Origin: Evansella alkalicola
GTDB taxonomy: Bacteria; Bacillota; Bacilli; Bacillales; Salisediminibacteriaceae
NCBI RefSeq assembly: GCF_019042735.1
Contig: NZ_JAHQCR010000087.1
Coordinates: 8,436 to 72,435, forward strand
DNA: 64,000 nucleotides
Direction of reading: 5' to 3'
Shown piece after piece: positions 16,575-24,686 of the stretch (positions are counted from its first letter, which is position 1; each line of letters begins with the position of its first letter). The notes below the pieces were generated by a model, which ran no database searches, was not told where the DNA came from, and saw nothing but the letters and a program-made list of their open reading frames with translations. A program made the position numbers and the translations under genes.

Positions 16575-16847
16575 TTAGCTTTGTTTTTGATGTTTAAAAG
16601 CTTTGATATAACAAATTTTACGATCCTCTGAAAAAGAATAGATAACTATATAATTATCTATAAGAACACGATAACTCCCTTTCCATTCAGGTTCATTAGC
16701 TGGCATTGCCTCCATAATTGATATAATCTTGTCCTGAATTTTAAAAGCTAGTTCTTTTTTATATTGCCTTGTTTCCTCATTGCTAAAATATCTACTTTTT
16801 ATCTTTCTAAAATTACTCCTTGCTTCTTCTGTCCACAATATTTTCAT
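16575..16847 (-). CDS. RelE/ParE-type toxin
   Basis: The 90-aa protein reads MKILWTEEARSNFRKIKSRYF and ends with a strand-rich core YRVLIDNYIVIYSFSEDRKICYIKAFKHQ. This is the RelE/ParE superfamily pattern of small mRNA-cleaving or gyrase-targeting toxins; the target cannot be told from sequence. ATG 16847 overlaps the antitoxin stop by one base (TGATG), so translation is coupled. A TTG three bases earlier is an alternative start. The pair is flanked on both sides by palindromic elements. Confidence 0.8.
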   Translation of the reverse strand: MKILWTEEARSNFRKIKSRYFSNEETRQYKKELAFKIQDKIISIMEAMPANEPEWKGSYRVLIDNYIVIYSFSEDRKICYIKAFKHQKQS

Positions 16848-17098
16848 CAAACCTCACCGCGGTCAATTGCATCGAGTATTTCTTCTGTTGTATATAACCT
16901 TCCTCTTTTAATATCTTCATCAGCACGTTTAATCATCTCCCTTAACTCGGGGTCAGATTCAATCTCTTTTTCAACTTCATTTGCTTCGATTTGTTGTATT
17001 AAATAACGATTACCTTCTACATCAACAATGCTTTTTGTGGATTCTTTAATAAGCCCCTTAAACAATTCAGCTTCTAATCCATATAATTTCTTTGCCAT
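16847..17098 (-). CDS. Antitoxin of the RelE/ParE pair
   Basis: The 83-aa acidic protein directly precedes the toxin with a one-base overlap, and its ATG has GGAGGG seven bases upstream. The N-terminal half (LEAELFKGLIKESTKSIVDVEGNRYLI) may be the DNA-binding part. The C-terminal half (ELREMIKRADEDIKRGRLYTTEEILDAI) has the helix plus YTTEEIL seen in many ParD/RelB-like antitoxins that wrap the toxin. Antitoxin assignment rests on size, order and this tail. Confidence 0.75.
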   Translation of the reverse strand: MAKKLYGLEAELFKGLIKESTKSIVDVEGNRYLIQQIEANEVEKEIESDPELREMIKRADEDIKRGRLYTTEEILDAIDRGEV

Positions 17099-17168
17099 TT
17101 AGATCCCTCCTCTTTTACTTCATTATACTATGTCAGTTCTTATTCTTACCAACAGATCTTGGATTATA

Positions 17169-17238
17169 ATTCAGGGACCTGGTCCCGCACAATTTCGTGA
17201 ACGTTCACATAATATTCGGGGACCAGGTCCCTGAACTT
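17169..17238 (+). repeat. Palindromic element copy 7
   Basis: Full copy, starting 70 bases upstream of the antitoxin gene and ending 4 bases beyond the sirtuin stop codon. Confidence 0.94.
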
Positions 17239-17242
17239 TTCC

Positions 17243-17980
17243 CTATTTCCGCAACAGCTCGTCCACTCGCTCCAGCACTTCGCCAGCTTTTCCTTTAATC
17301 GTCAGGTCAAAGGCATTCGCCCCTCTCACCTCGTCCAAATTAATAAACACTGTCTTCCCATTCGTCATCGCTGGCAGTTGATTTACTGGATAAACCTCTA
17401 AACTTGTTCCAATTACAATGACCAAATCAGCTATCTCTATATTCGCTAGGGTGGTTTGCCACGATTCCTGTGGCAGCATTTCACCAAATAGGACAACATT
17501 TGGACGCGTTCTTCCCCCACAGGTAGGACATGGAACCTTTTTAAGGAAAGCAGTTTCACTAACCTCCGCTCTACAATCGTTACATCGATAAGATTTAATG
17601 GAACCATGCAATGTTTGGACATGCTCAGCTCCAGCTGTCTGATGGAAGTTGTCTACGTTCTGTGTAGCGACGAGCTGGACTAAACCTTCCTTTTGCCAAT
17701 CCGCTATAATGAAGTGACCTTTATTTGGTTTTAGTTGAGACAAGCCAGAAATTCGAGTGCTATAAAACTCATGAAATAATTCATAATTATCTTCTAATGC
17801 CTCCACAGTCGCGACCGTAAGAGGATCGATGTTTTTCCACCAGCCTGCCTTTGAACGAAAATCAGGAACACCACTTTCCGTTGACATTCCTGCTCCAGTA
17901 AGAATAACAGTGTGGGAAGAACCCTTTAACAGTTTTACAAACTCTGTTTCCCAATTTACATTCATGTCATCAACTCCCAT
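17243..17980 (-). CDS. Sir2-family NAD-dependent protein deacylase
   Basis: The 245-aa protein has the sirtuin signature: GAGMSTESGVPDFRS (NAD loop), TQNVDN, the catalytic His in TLHGS, a zinc site CNDC...CPTC, and the late IGTSLEVYP and NLDEV motifs. It removes acyl groups from lysines using NAD, releasing O-acyl-ADP-ribose and nicotinamide. Length is normal for the small class. ATG 17980 has GAGGTGGTGAAAAC upstream; a second ATG at 17965 is possible. It follows the DUF2804 gene by 4 bases and is probably co-transcribed with it. Confidence 0.92.
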   Translation of the reverse strand: MGVDDMNVNWETEFVKLLKGSSHTVILTGAGMSTESGVPDFRSKAGWWKNIDPLTVATVEALEDNYELFHEFYSTRISGLSQLKPNKGHFIIADWQKEGLVQLVATQNVDNFHQTAGAEHVQTLHGSIKSYRCNDCRAEVSETAFLKKVPCPTCGGRTRPNVVLFGEMLPQESWQTTLANIEIADLVIVIGTSLEVYPVNQLPAMTNGKTVFINLDEVRGANAFDLTIKGKAGEVLERVDELLRK

Positions 17981-17984
17981 GTTT

Positions 17985-19193
17985 TCACCACCTCGCCATA
18001 TGATCCTCCGCCCATCCTAGAAGGGAATCGATAGCTATCGTTTTTCCGTCCACTGTCTTCACATGTCCTTTAAATATCCCGATCATTTGATGAACCTCCG
18101 ATTGGATCACAACCGCTTTTGTTGCGGCCGTCCGCTCGAATAAGGGTTCAAAAGTGAGAGACACGGCATCTGTTTTTTCCGACCTTAATGTCCATGGTTT
18201 CATAAAATCAGTCTTATCATACTTCCACACGATGTCCTCGTGAATCTTTGTCAGCTTGCCGTCCACGACGATCCCATTTTCATTCTGCCCAGTACCGTCC
18301 GTCCACTGACCTCCGAAATTCAGCCCAACGACATGGCCGCCCGTCTCCCCAGAGGCAGATGCCCAATTCCATGTGGAGCTGTAAGGCCATTTTCCACGAC
18401 CAAAGTCAAGACAAGCGAAAGCCTCTTTTTTTGAAAAATGATAGTGGTCCTCTCCCCAACGCACTTCCCCCTCTGTCGGGAGCGTTGGCTGCTTTGAAGT
18501 ATATTGAAAATGCTTGTCGCTCCAAGGCACAACCACGTTTAAGCTTTCATGCCCATCTGGTCGATGAACCATCAAATTTGCCGATAAGGAAACTCCTTTC
18601 CCACTGAAATTAGGGCACTCCACTTTAATTTCTGTTGCAGCCCCCTTTTCTTCCATGCCAATCATCAGATTTTTACCAGCGTATTGAAGCGATGCATTCA
18701 CTTTTTCTGGCATATGAACCCCTTTTCCAAACGGGACCAACTCTGTTTTTTCAAAAAAACGGAGGGTCTTGAGGTCCAGAATGTACACGAACATCACAGC
18801 GGCATAATCGAGATGGGAGATGGTAGCTGAAAACAGGACATCTGGAGTTGTCACGGCCCAGTAATTCCAGCGCTTCTTCCGAAGATAACTGCCTGACAGG
18901 TTACTGCCAATAAGTGGAGTCTTCGCCCAGCCGATGCTGTTTTGATTGAGGTTTCCGGCCTCATCACACAAATTCGTTGGGACGGTGATTTCGTTTGCCT
19001 TTGCGTTTGCGTTATCGTTTGAGTTTGCCTTAGCATTCGCGTATGCGCTTGAATTACTATTTGCGTTTGTGTTTGCACTCCCCATTTCGTCCGCGTTTGC
19101 GTTACGATCTGCGTTTGCCTTAGCATTCCCCATTTCGTCTGAGTTTGCGTTACCTTTTGCATTCAGAATTCCGTCTGTCTTGTCCTTTGTCAT
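17985..19193 (-). CDS. DUF2804 protein with Asn/Ala repeat N-terminus
   Basis: The 402-aa protein has a long C-terminal region typical of DUF2804 (NLCDEAGNLNQNSIGWAKTPL, then KKRWNYWAVTTPDVLFSATISHLDY and WNWASASGE). No enzymatic activity is established for the family. Residues 10-68 are an unusual Asn/Ala/Ser-rich stretch (ANADRNANADEMGS, NANSNSSAYANAKANSND) produced by GC-richer hexamer-like repeats, unlike the neighbours. ATG 19193 has GGAGGCGGTTTC upstream, so the repeat tract is really within the reading frame. It is co-directional with the sirtuin 4 bases downstream. Confidence 0.78.
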   Translation of the reverse strand: MTKDKTDGILNAKGNANSDEMGNAKANADRNANADEMGSANTNANSNSSAYANAKANSNDNANAKANEITVPTNLCDEAGNLNQNSIGWAKTPLIGSNLSGSYLRKKRWNYWAVTTPDVLFSATISHLDYAAVMFVYILDLKTLRFFEKTELVPFGKGVHMPEKVNASLQYAGKNLMIGMEEKGAATEIKVECPNFSGKGVSLSANLMVHRPDGHESLNVVVPWSDKHFQYTSKQPTLPTEGEVRWGEDHYHFSKKEAFACLDFGRGKWPYSSTWNWASASGETGGHVVGLNFGGQWTDGTGQNENGIVVDGKLTKIHEDIVWKYDKTDFMKPWTLRSEKTDAVSLTFEPLFERTAATKAVVIQSEVHQMIGIFKGHVKTVDGKTIAIDSLLGWAEDHMARW

Positions 19194-19222
19194 GAAACCG
19201 CCTCCTCTTTCAAACTTGAAAC

Positions 19223-19543
19223 CTAGCTTAGTTTTTTGGTTGGAAAACGATAGTGTGGGAGTACCTTTTCTAAAAGTGCCCGTAGCTCTGATTCCGTCAT
19301 TGTTTTCAAGGAGACATGGCCCATTTTCGTCGTTTTACCGTCGTACTCCCTAAGCATTTTCACAAAAACATATCCGTTTACCTCACCATTCTGTAAAGAC
19401 TTTACCTGCGTAACCACATTTCTTTTCCCAGTATCTGTCTGCCTATCACGAAAGAAAAACTCTATTCTGTCATAGGAATCTGTGCGGGAATTTAAGCCAT
19501 AGGAGCTAAGAAGCTCACTTATTTTTTCAAATGATAACAACAT
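19223..19543 (-). CDS. Hypothetical 106-aa protein
   Basis: No family recognised. The product (MLLSFEKISELLSSYGLNSRTDSYDRIEFFFRD...) looks like a small alpha/beta cytosolic protein, with a C-terminal helix TESELRALLEKVLPHY. ATG 19543 is nine bases after GAGGTG; an upstream GTG at 19555 overlaps that site. It precedes the DUF2804 and sirtuin genes by 29 bases and may be the first gene of that operon. Confidence 0.65.
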   Translation of the reverse strand: MLLSFEKISELLSSYGLNSRTDSYDRIEFFFRDRQTDTGKRNVVTQVKSLQNGEVNGYVFVKMLREYDGKTTKMGHVSLKTMTESELRALLEKVLPHYRFPTKKLS

Positions 19544-19990
19544 TGTTCTTTTCACCTCATAGCATCATTTTATATATAACTCTTTTTCTAGAGATCTTCT
19601 TAATCCAAACCAGATTTTATTTTTTCCATATCATTTATTAATGAATCTTAATTCTTTCCCTCTTTGGCGAAACCCTTTATTTTTACCAGATTTCATTCCT
19701 CCCAATAGATTACCTCTATTAACACTCCCTCCAGCTCATTATCCAAAATCTACTTCATTTTCAAAAACTGGACTCCAACCTTCCGCCTGAAAACGCTTGC
19801 TAATGTCTGAATATATAATCTTTTATTAAAAGCGCTCAAGCCTATTGGGTAGGGGGTTGAAGCTATGTTATACTTTCGTCTGATTGATAAAAATAGGCTA
19901 GAATTTTGGCCTCGCATTGACCATGAAATTAGACGAAGTTCAGCAATGATTGAAAACATACAATTAACTTTTAAAAAAGGAGGTATCACA
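19544..19990. other. Gene-free gap before the YitT-family gene
   Basis: About 450 bases of AT-rich DNA between divergent genes. A TATAAT near 19813-19818 could be a -10 box for the plus-strand gene, but no good -35 partner was seen. No repeat of the families listed here is present. Confidence 0.4.
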
Positions 19991-20875
19991 GTGTCAAAGC
20001 TATTTGAAGGGGTTCGTTTAAAGTCCATTATTATCATACTAATTGGAACGCTAGTTTTCGCATTTGGAATCATACATTTTAATTTAGAAAATGGTCTGGC
20101 TCACGGTGGATTTACTGGAATTACCCTATTACTTTATTATTTATTTACGATCGAGCCGTCCCTTTCAAACCTATTATTAAACATTCCATTATTTTTAATA
20201 GGTTATAAATTATTTGGAAGATTAATGTTGATTTATAGTTTGATAGGAACCTTTTCCCTGTCCGTTTCCTTGCGACTGTTCGAACTTTACCCTGTCACGC
20301 ACTTACCGTTACAAGATGATATGATTCTCGTCTCTGTTTTTGCTGGCGTGTTCGCTGGGACTGGACTCGGAATGATTCTTCGCGCCGGTGGAACGACTGG
20401 GGGAGTTGATATTCTTGCTCGTTTGGCTGAAAAATATGTTGGAATGAGCCTCGGAAAGTTTATGTTTGGATTTGATGCCTTTGTCATCACTATTTCTCTC
20501 ATTCACATAACGCTCACCAACGCCATGTACACACTCATCACCGTGTTTATCGCTAGTCGCGTGATCGATTTTATTATTGAAGGAGCGAGTGCGGCAAAGT
20601 CCACCATGATTATTTCGTCAAAAACGGAAGAGTTATCTAAGGCAATTATTGAGAGAATGAGTCGTGGGTCAACGGTGTTAACAGGAAGAGGGAGCTTTAC
20701 GGCGGACGAACGGGAAATTTTATACTGTGTAGTCAACCGAAGTGAGCTTATTCAATTGAAAAACCTCATTCATGAAGTGGATCCATATGCGTTCTTCTCC
20801 ATCAACGATGTGAAAGAAGTGTCTGGAGAAGGGTTTACGTTTGATAATAAGCGCCGCCCGCTGAAGCCCTCCTAA
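19991..20875 (+). CDS. YitT family membrane protein (DUF2179 at C-terminus)
   Basis: The 294-aa protein has five or six transmembrane helices, the family motif RAGGTTGGVDILARLAEKYVGMSLGKFMFGFD, and a C-terminal cytosolic DUF2179 domain (SRGSTVLTGRGSFTADEREILYCVVNRSE). The function of the family is not firmly known. The start is GTG 19991 with GGAGGT eight bases upstream. An ATG at 19865 also has a G-rich site and would add 42 residues of unlike composition, so it is less likely. A palindromic element begins 2 bases after the stop. Confidence 0.85.
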   Translation: MSKLFEGVRLKSIIIILIGTLVFAFGIIHFNLENGLAHGGFTGITLLLYYLFTIEPSLSNLLLNIPLFLIGYKLFGRLMLIYSLIGTFSLSVSLRLFELYPVTHLPLQDDMILVSVFAGVFAGTGLGMILRAGGTTGGVDILARLAEKYVGMSLGKFMFGFDAFVITISLIHITLTNAMYTLITVFIASRVIDFIIEGASAAKSTMIISSKTEELSKAIIERMSRGSTVLTGRGSFTADEREILYCVVNRSELIQLKNLIHEVDPYAFFSINDVKEVSGEGFTFDNKRRPLKPS

Positions 20876-20877
20876 AG

Positions 20878-20950
20878 AAGTTCAGGGACCTGGTCCCCGA
20901 CAATTTTGTGAACGTTCACGAAATTGTGCGGGACCAGGTCCCTGAACTTT
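20878..20950 (-). repeat. Palindromic element copy 8
   Basis: Full copy starting 2 bases after the YitT gene stop and followed by seven T on the plus strand, so it can serve as an intrinsic terminator. Confidence 0.94.
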
Positions 20951-21019
20951 TTTTATTTAAAACCCAATTTAAATTAATTCTTAATGACCTCTTGACATTT
21001 CAAATCCAGGTGTTAAAGT

Positions 21020-21039
21020 GTGTATATAGATATAAACAC
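21020..21039 (+). promoter_or_regulatory. Candidate GntR/YtrA operator
   Basis: GTGTATATAGATATAAACAC is a near-perfect palindrome of form GTGTnTATAnnTATAnACAC, the spacing expected for a GntR dimer. A TTGACA (20992-20997) lies just upstream. It sits 78 bases before the first gene of the operon that encodes a YtrA-type regulator, so autoregulation is likely; unproven. Confidence 0.45.
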
Positions 21040-21116
21040 CATAACAGTGAAACACTATTGCATTACTAATTTGCAACTGTCTGTTTCGTTGAAAATGATT
21101 TTAGGAGGCATATATA

Positions 21117-21614
21117 ATGGAAATATTACATGTGTTTTGGCCATACATTTTGGTCTTTATTTTCGCTGCGACACCCTTTTTTGAAGCATTTACTGTGATA
21201 CCCCTTGGGATTTTCGTTGGACTTCCTATAGTCCCTGTGTTCATACTAGGAATAACTGGTAATGTTCTTACCGTGTTGCTTGTTATTCTATTTATCAACA
21301 AGATTAAAGAATGGAGAAGGAAACGAAGTAACACTGATGAGGAAAAACCAACGAGCAAACGGGCCTTACGTGCGCAAACAATTTGGAAAAAATACGGTTT
21401 GCCTGGATTAGCTCTAATTGGTCCATTATTTGTCGGAAGTCATTTAACTGCTTTTATGAGTATCTCGTTAGGTGGCACAAAAAGAAAAGTAGCCTATTGG
21501 ATGACAGCTAGTATGATCATTTGGAGTATCACCTTCACTATTCTTGTCTACTACGGTATAGATTTTCTTGGAATCGAGAATCGCAACCTATTTGACAACA
21601 TCAACGGGAATTAA
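21117..21614 (+). CDS. Small multidrug export family membrane protein
   Basis: The 165-aa protein has four predicted helices and fits the family called small multi-drug export protein: ATPFFEAFTVIPLGIFVGLP near the N-terminus and YGLPGLALIGPLFVGSHLTAF in the middle. Transport function is inferred from the family name only. TAGGAGGCATATA precedes the ATG. It is the first gene of a run with the ABC permease, GntR regulator and ABC ATPase, 25 bases before the permease. Confidence 0.72.
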   Translation: MEILHVFWPYILVFIFAATPFFEAFTVIPLGIFVGLPIVPVFILGITGNVLTVLLVILFINKIKEWRRKRSNTDEEKPTSKRALRAQTIWKKYGLPGLALIGPLFVGSHLTAFMSISLGGTKRKVAYWMTASMIIWSITFTILVYYGIDFLGIENRNLFDNINGN

Positions 21615-21638
21615 GTTTATAATACAGGAGGAAAAACG

Positions 21639-22379
21639 ATGGTAAAGCAAGCTTTTTGGTTTGCAAAGAAAGAGTTGAAATATCATGTGACAGCAATGAT
21701 TTCTACAGCACTGTTTGTTGTATTTGTTGGGATCATTGCCGCACTTCATCTCGAAGATGCTGTCCACACAATTTTCGTTTCCGACACAACAACCTACAGT
21801 CGTTTTGTACTGGATTTTTTATTTATCGGCCTAACACCTACGTTTGGGGCCATTTTCTTTGCAAAACCTTATTTAACATTTAGGACGATTAAAGAAGATC
21901 CCTACGGTAAGCGAATGGCTTTTTTCCGCGCTTTACCAATCCCTGTCAAGACACTGGCCTTGAGCAGAACCATCATCATGCTGACGACACTCGTTACTTT
22001 GTCGATAGTGTTTTACACAACTATTACCATAACAGTTCAAACAAGCTTTTTTACAATATTGTCTCCTGAAAAATATATAATTTTTATTTTGATCTGGTTT
22101 GGATTTGCACTTATGCTGGCTGGGTTTAACCCCTTTGTGGAATATGGTACCAGTGGCAAAGCCCTTTTTATAATTCCAAGCATCGTGTTAATCCCGATTA
22201 TAATTACGATTATCGTGATTTATCAAATCTTTGATCTTGGAATCGTTGAGACCGTCTTTTTAGCCATTGACAAACTAGGCTGGATAGTTGCAGTTATTGC
22301 GATTCTCTTAGGAATCCTAGGCAGCTATATTTGGAATAAGTTGCTGACAAAACGTTTATTAAAAAGAGATTATTTGTAG
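21639..22379 (+). CDS. ABC-2-type membrane subunit of YtrA-linked exporter
   Basis: The 246-aa integral membrane protein has six predicted helices. It lies in the operon between a small membrane protein and a YtrA-type regulator plus ATPase, so it is the permease of that ABC system. No close named family is recognised. AGGAGGAAAAACG precedes the ATG. By analogy with ytr/yhc operons of bacilli it may respond to cell-envelope stress; the substrate is unknown. Confidence 0.72.
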   Translation: MVKQAFWFAKKELKYHVTAMISTALFVVFVGIIAALHLEDAVHTIFVSDTTTYSRFVLDFLFIGLTPTFGAIFFAKPYLTFRTIKEDPYGKRMAFFRALPIPVKTLALSRTIIMLTTLVTLSIVFYTTITITVQTSFFTILSPEKYIIFILIWFGFALMLAGFNPFVEYGTSGKALFIIPSIVLIPIIITIIVIYQIFDLGIVETVFLAIDKLGWIVAVIAILLGILGSYIWNKLLTKRLLKRDYL

Positions 22380-22393
22380 AAGGGAGTGGGAGC

Positions 22394-22795
22394 ATGAAGT
22401 TACCCATCCACGTCTCTCAAGAAAGCCGGGAACCAATATATCATCAAATCGAAACACAAATCAAAGCATTAATTGTTGGCGGGCACCTCCCAGCTGGGTC
22501 CCCTCTCCCTTCGATTCGTATGTTAGCCAGTCATTTGTCCTGCAGTGTCATTACAACACGACGTGCCTATCAAAATTTAGAGGCTCAAGGCTTTATCAAA
22601 ACCATCCAAGGAAAAGGAACGTTTGTGATTCAAATCGAAGCTGGGAGACAAAAAGAAACGAAGAGAAAAGTTGTCTATGATGCCTTTCAAAAAGCAATGG
22701 AACAAGGTAAACAGGTTGGCTGTACTGCTGAGGAAATGCAGCACATCTTCGAAGAAGTCCTAAAGCATGATGACGATGAAAAAAATGGAGGTTAA
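22394..22795 (+). CDS. GntR-family regulator, YtrA subfamily
   Basis: The 133-aa protein has an N-terminal winged helix with the family opening SREPIYHQIETQIKALIVGGHL and PAGSPLPSIRMLASHL, then RRAYQNLEAQGFIKTIQGKGTFV. Only a short C-terminal dimerisation tail follows, which is diagnostic of YtrA-type rather than FadR- or HutC-type regulators. It usually represses its own ABC operon. A candidate palindromic operator lies upstream of the first gene. The stop is 2 bases from the ATPase start. Confidence 0.9.
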   Translation: MKLPIHVSQESREPIYHQIETQIKALIVGGHLPAGSPLPSIRMLASHLSCSVITTRRAYQNLEAQGFIKTIQGKGTFVIQIEAGRQKETKRKVVYDAFQKAMEQGKQVGCTAEEMQHIFEEVLKHDDDEKNGG

Positions 22796-22797
22796 TT

Positions 22798-23673
22798 ATG
22801 ACAACCACTACCTCGCTTATTAAAGTAAAAAATTTACGGAAGCAATATAAAAAATTCATACTTGGTCCAATTGATTTTGAAGTTGAAATGGGGACCATTG
22901 TTGGCTTAGTTGGTGGAAATGGTTCGGGAAAAAGTACGTTCTTACGCTTGTTAATGCAAATCATCAAAGCAGACGAAGGGCAAATCGATATTTTTAACCA
23001 AAGCCTCCAGGAAAACGAAGTGGAAATTAAACAAAAGATTGGTTATGCTGGGGAATTATTGGAGCCTTTTGGTCACCTCCATGTGTCAGAACTGGCCAGC
23101 CTTATTTCCTATTGGTATCCTAGATGGGACAATGAACGCTATAAGCACCTCATTCAACGCTACCAAATCGATCCTGAAGAAACGTTTGCTAAGGCTTCCA
23201 AAGGAACGAAGAAAAAAATTGATTTTGTTTTCGCACTATGCCATCATCCAACATTGCTTCTTCTTGATGAACCAACCTCTGGAGTCGATATTATCTCACA
23301 GCGAAAGATGAGGGAAGATATCATGACGTTTATGGAGAATGGGGAAAAATCCGTTTTGTTGGCCACCCATGTTGTGGAGGAGGTCAATAAGCTTTGTGAT
23401 TATGTCACGGTCCTTGATGCCGGGAAGGTCGTGGAATCCTTTAATAAGGATGACGTTTATGAACACTGGGCACGTATGTGGGTATCCTATATTCCAGATT
23501 CGGTAAAGCAACAAGCTTATGTCGTGCAATATGATGTTGAACCTTGTCAAATTGTTACAAATAACATGAATGCTTTAGGTGCATTACTAGAACAGGAGCA
23601 GGTCACCATCACCCACACTCAACGACTGACGGTGGAAGAAGTGCTAGAATTCCTTATTGAAGATCAACAGTGA
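22798..23673 (+). CDS. ABC transporter ATPase (YtrB/YhcH type)
   Basis: The 291-aa protein has Walker A GGNGSGKST, Walker B LLLLDEPTSGVD and the switch His in LLATHVV. The signature motif is degenerate (ASKGTKKKIDF instead of LSGGQ), as in YtrB-like ATPases. A ~75-residue C-terminal extension follows the ATPase core. GGAGGTTAATT before the ATG lies in the end of the regulator gene, so the two are coupled. It powers the membrane protein encoded at 21639. Confidence 0.9.
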   Translation: MTTTTSLIKVKNLRKQYKKFILGPIDFEVEMGTIVGLVGGNGSGKSTFLRLLMQIIKADEGQIDIFNQSLQENEVEIKQKIGYAGELLEPFGHLHVSELASLISYWYPRWDNERYKHLIQRYQIDPEETFAKASKGTKKKIDFVFALCHHPTLLLLDEPTSGVDIISQRKMREDIMTFMENGEKSVLLATHVVEEVNKLCDYVTVLDAGKVVESFNKDDVYEHWARMWVSYIPDSVKQQAYVVQYDVEPCQIVTNNMNALGALLEQEQVTITHTQRLTVEEVLEFLIEDQQ

Positions 23674-23683
23674 CGAAAGAAAC

Positions 23684-23751
23684 TTTCAGGGACCTGGTCC
23701 CCGACAATTTTGTGAACGTTCACGAAATTGTCGGGGACCAGGTCCCTGAAA
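23684..23751. repeat. Palindromic element copy 9 (most symmetric)
   Basis: Both arms read with CGACAATT/AATTGTCG, making this the most symmetric copy. It fills the gap between convergent genes, 10 bases after the ABC ATPase stop and 22 bases from the HepT stop. Confidence 0.94.
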
Positions 23752-23773
23752 TATTTTAGAACACTCTTCTATC

Positions 23774-24172
23774 TTATTCATTCACCGTTTCTCTCATTCT
23801 TTCCACCCATTTATCTAATAAGGAGTAATACTGATTTAAACTTGAATGAATTTTAACAGCAACTTCTTCGTTATAGGTATGAACAGTTAAGTTTCTATCA
23901 TTCACCATCTGTAACGCTAAGATTGTCTCGTGTTCATCAAACAACGATACTTCTCGACTTTTTCGAATCACTCCTTTAGGTGAGGCAACATCAATACCTT
24001 CTATATCATAGAGATATTGTTTAGCTGATTTCCAACAGGCTTCATATGTAAATTCGAAGCGCTGAATGGAGGCATCACGTTCCACATCATTCGGTTTTTC
24101 TATTTGTACAAGTTCTTGAAAGGCCATCAATGCCCTTTCAGCTGCGTTCAACCTCTCCTGCAATCTTCCCAT
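23774..24172 (-). CDS. hepT: HepT-like HEPN toxin of a type VII toxin-antitoxin pair
   Basis: The 132-aa all-helical protein fits the HI0074/HepT group of HEPN proteins. It has the RNase motif R-x4-H-x-Y exactly: R93, H98 and Y100 in NDRNLTVHTY. In characterised pairs HepT is an RNase whose Tyr is AMPylated by MntA to neutralise it. Its start overlaps the MntA gene by 25 bases, with GGAGGGG just upstream. The pair is bracketed by palindromic elements 9 and 10. Confidence 0.88.
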   Translation of the reverse strand: MGRLQERLNAAERALMAFQELVQIEKPNDVERDASIQRFEFTYEACWKSAKQYLYDIEGIDVASPKGVIRKSREVSLFDEHETILALQMVNDRNLTVHTYNEEVAVKIHSSLNQYYSLLDKWVERMRETVNE

Positions 24173-24471
24173 AAAATCCCCTCCTCTTTAATATTATTAA
24201 CAAGAGCTGGACTTGCCGTATCTAGATCCACTATGTCAACTTGATAGGGAATTGTAGATTCCTCTATCCGATCAATTAATTCTACCCATTTTATTTGAGG
24301 AAGGGGATCTGTAGCTTCAATGGCTAGATCTATATCAGAACTTTGTTTTTCCTCTGCCCTGGCCCATGACCCAAATAAATAAACTTTTACACTTTGATCT
24401 GATAACGTCTCGCTCACAATTGCTTTTAATTCGTTTATAATTTGTTCCCGCAAATCAGTAGGAATAGTCAC
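24148..24471 (-). CDS. mntA: MntA-like minimal nucleotidyltransferase antitoxin
   Basis: The 107-aa protein carries the minimal nucleotidyltransferase signature GS-x10-DxD (G34, S35, D46, D48 in FGSWARAEEKQSSDIDLAI). A third acidic residue is in YQVDIVDL. In type VII systems this enzyme transfers AMP to the HEPN partner. The start is GTG 24471 with GGGAGGGGAAGGA upstream. All catalytic acids are present, so the antitoxin looks active. Confidence 0.88.
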   Translation of the reverse strand: MTIPTDLREQIINELKAIVSETLSDQSVKVYLFGSWARAEEKQSSDIDLAIEATDPLPQIKWVELIDRIEESTIPYQVDIVDLDTASPALVNNIKEEGILWEDCRRG

Positions 24472-24612
24472 TCCTTCCCCTCCTTCCCTAAATTTAGATT
24501 ATAACCCTACACCTCATTCAAACTACGTATCCACCAACGTATCCTTTGTCTTACTATACATACATTATATGATAGAGTGTCTCCATATCGCTAGCAGTCT
24601 AACACAATAACT

Positions 24613-24678
24613 GTTCAGGGACCTGGTCCCCGACAATTTTGTGAACGTTCACGAAATTGTGCGGGACCAGGTCCCTGA
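24613..24678 (-). repeat. Palindromic element copy 10
   Basis: Full copy with a slightly shortened right end. It lies 9 bases after the stop of the Ntn hydrolase gene and 142 bases upstream of mntA. Confidence 0.93.
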
Positions 24679-24686
24679 CGATTTTC

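Noticed and set aside
18851..19353. Frames on both strands over the DUF2804 N-terminus
   Set aside because: The hexamer-like repeats keep several frames open; only the minus frame with GGAGGCGG and a downstream domain is supported.
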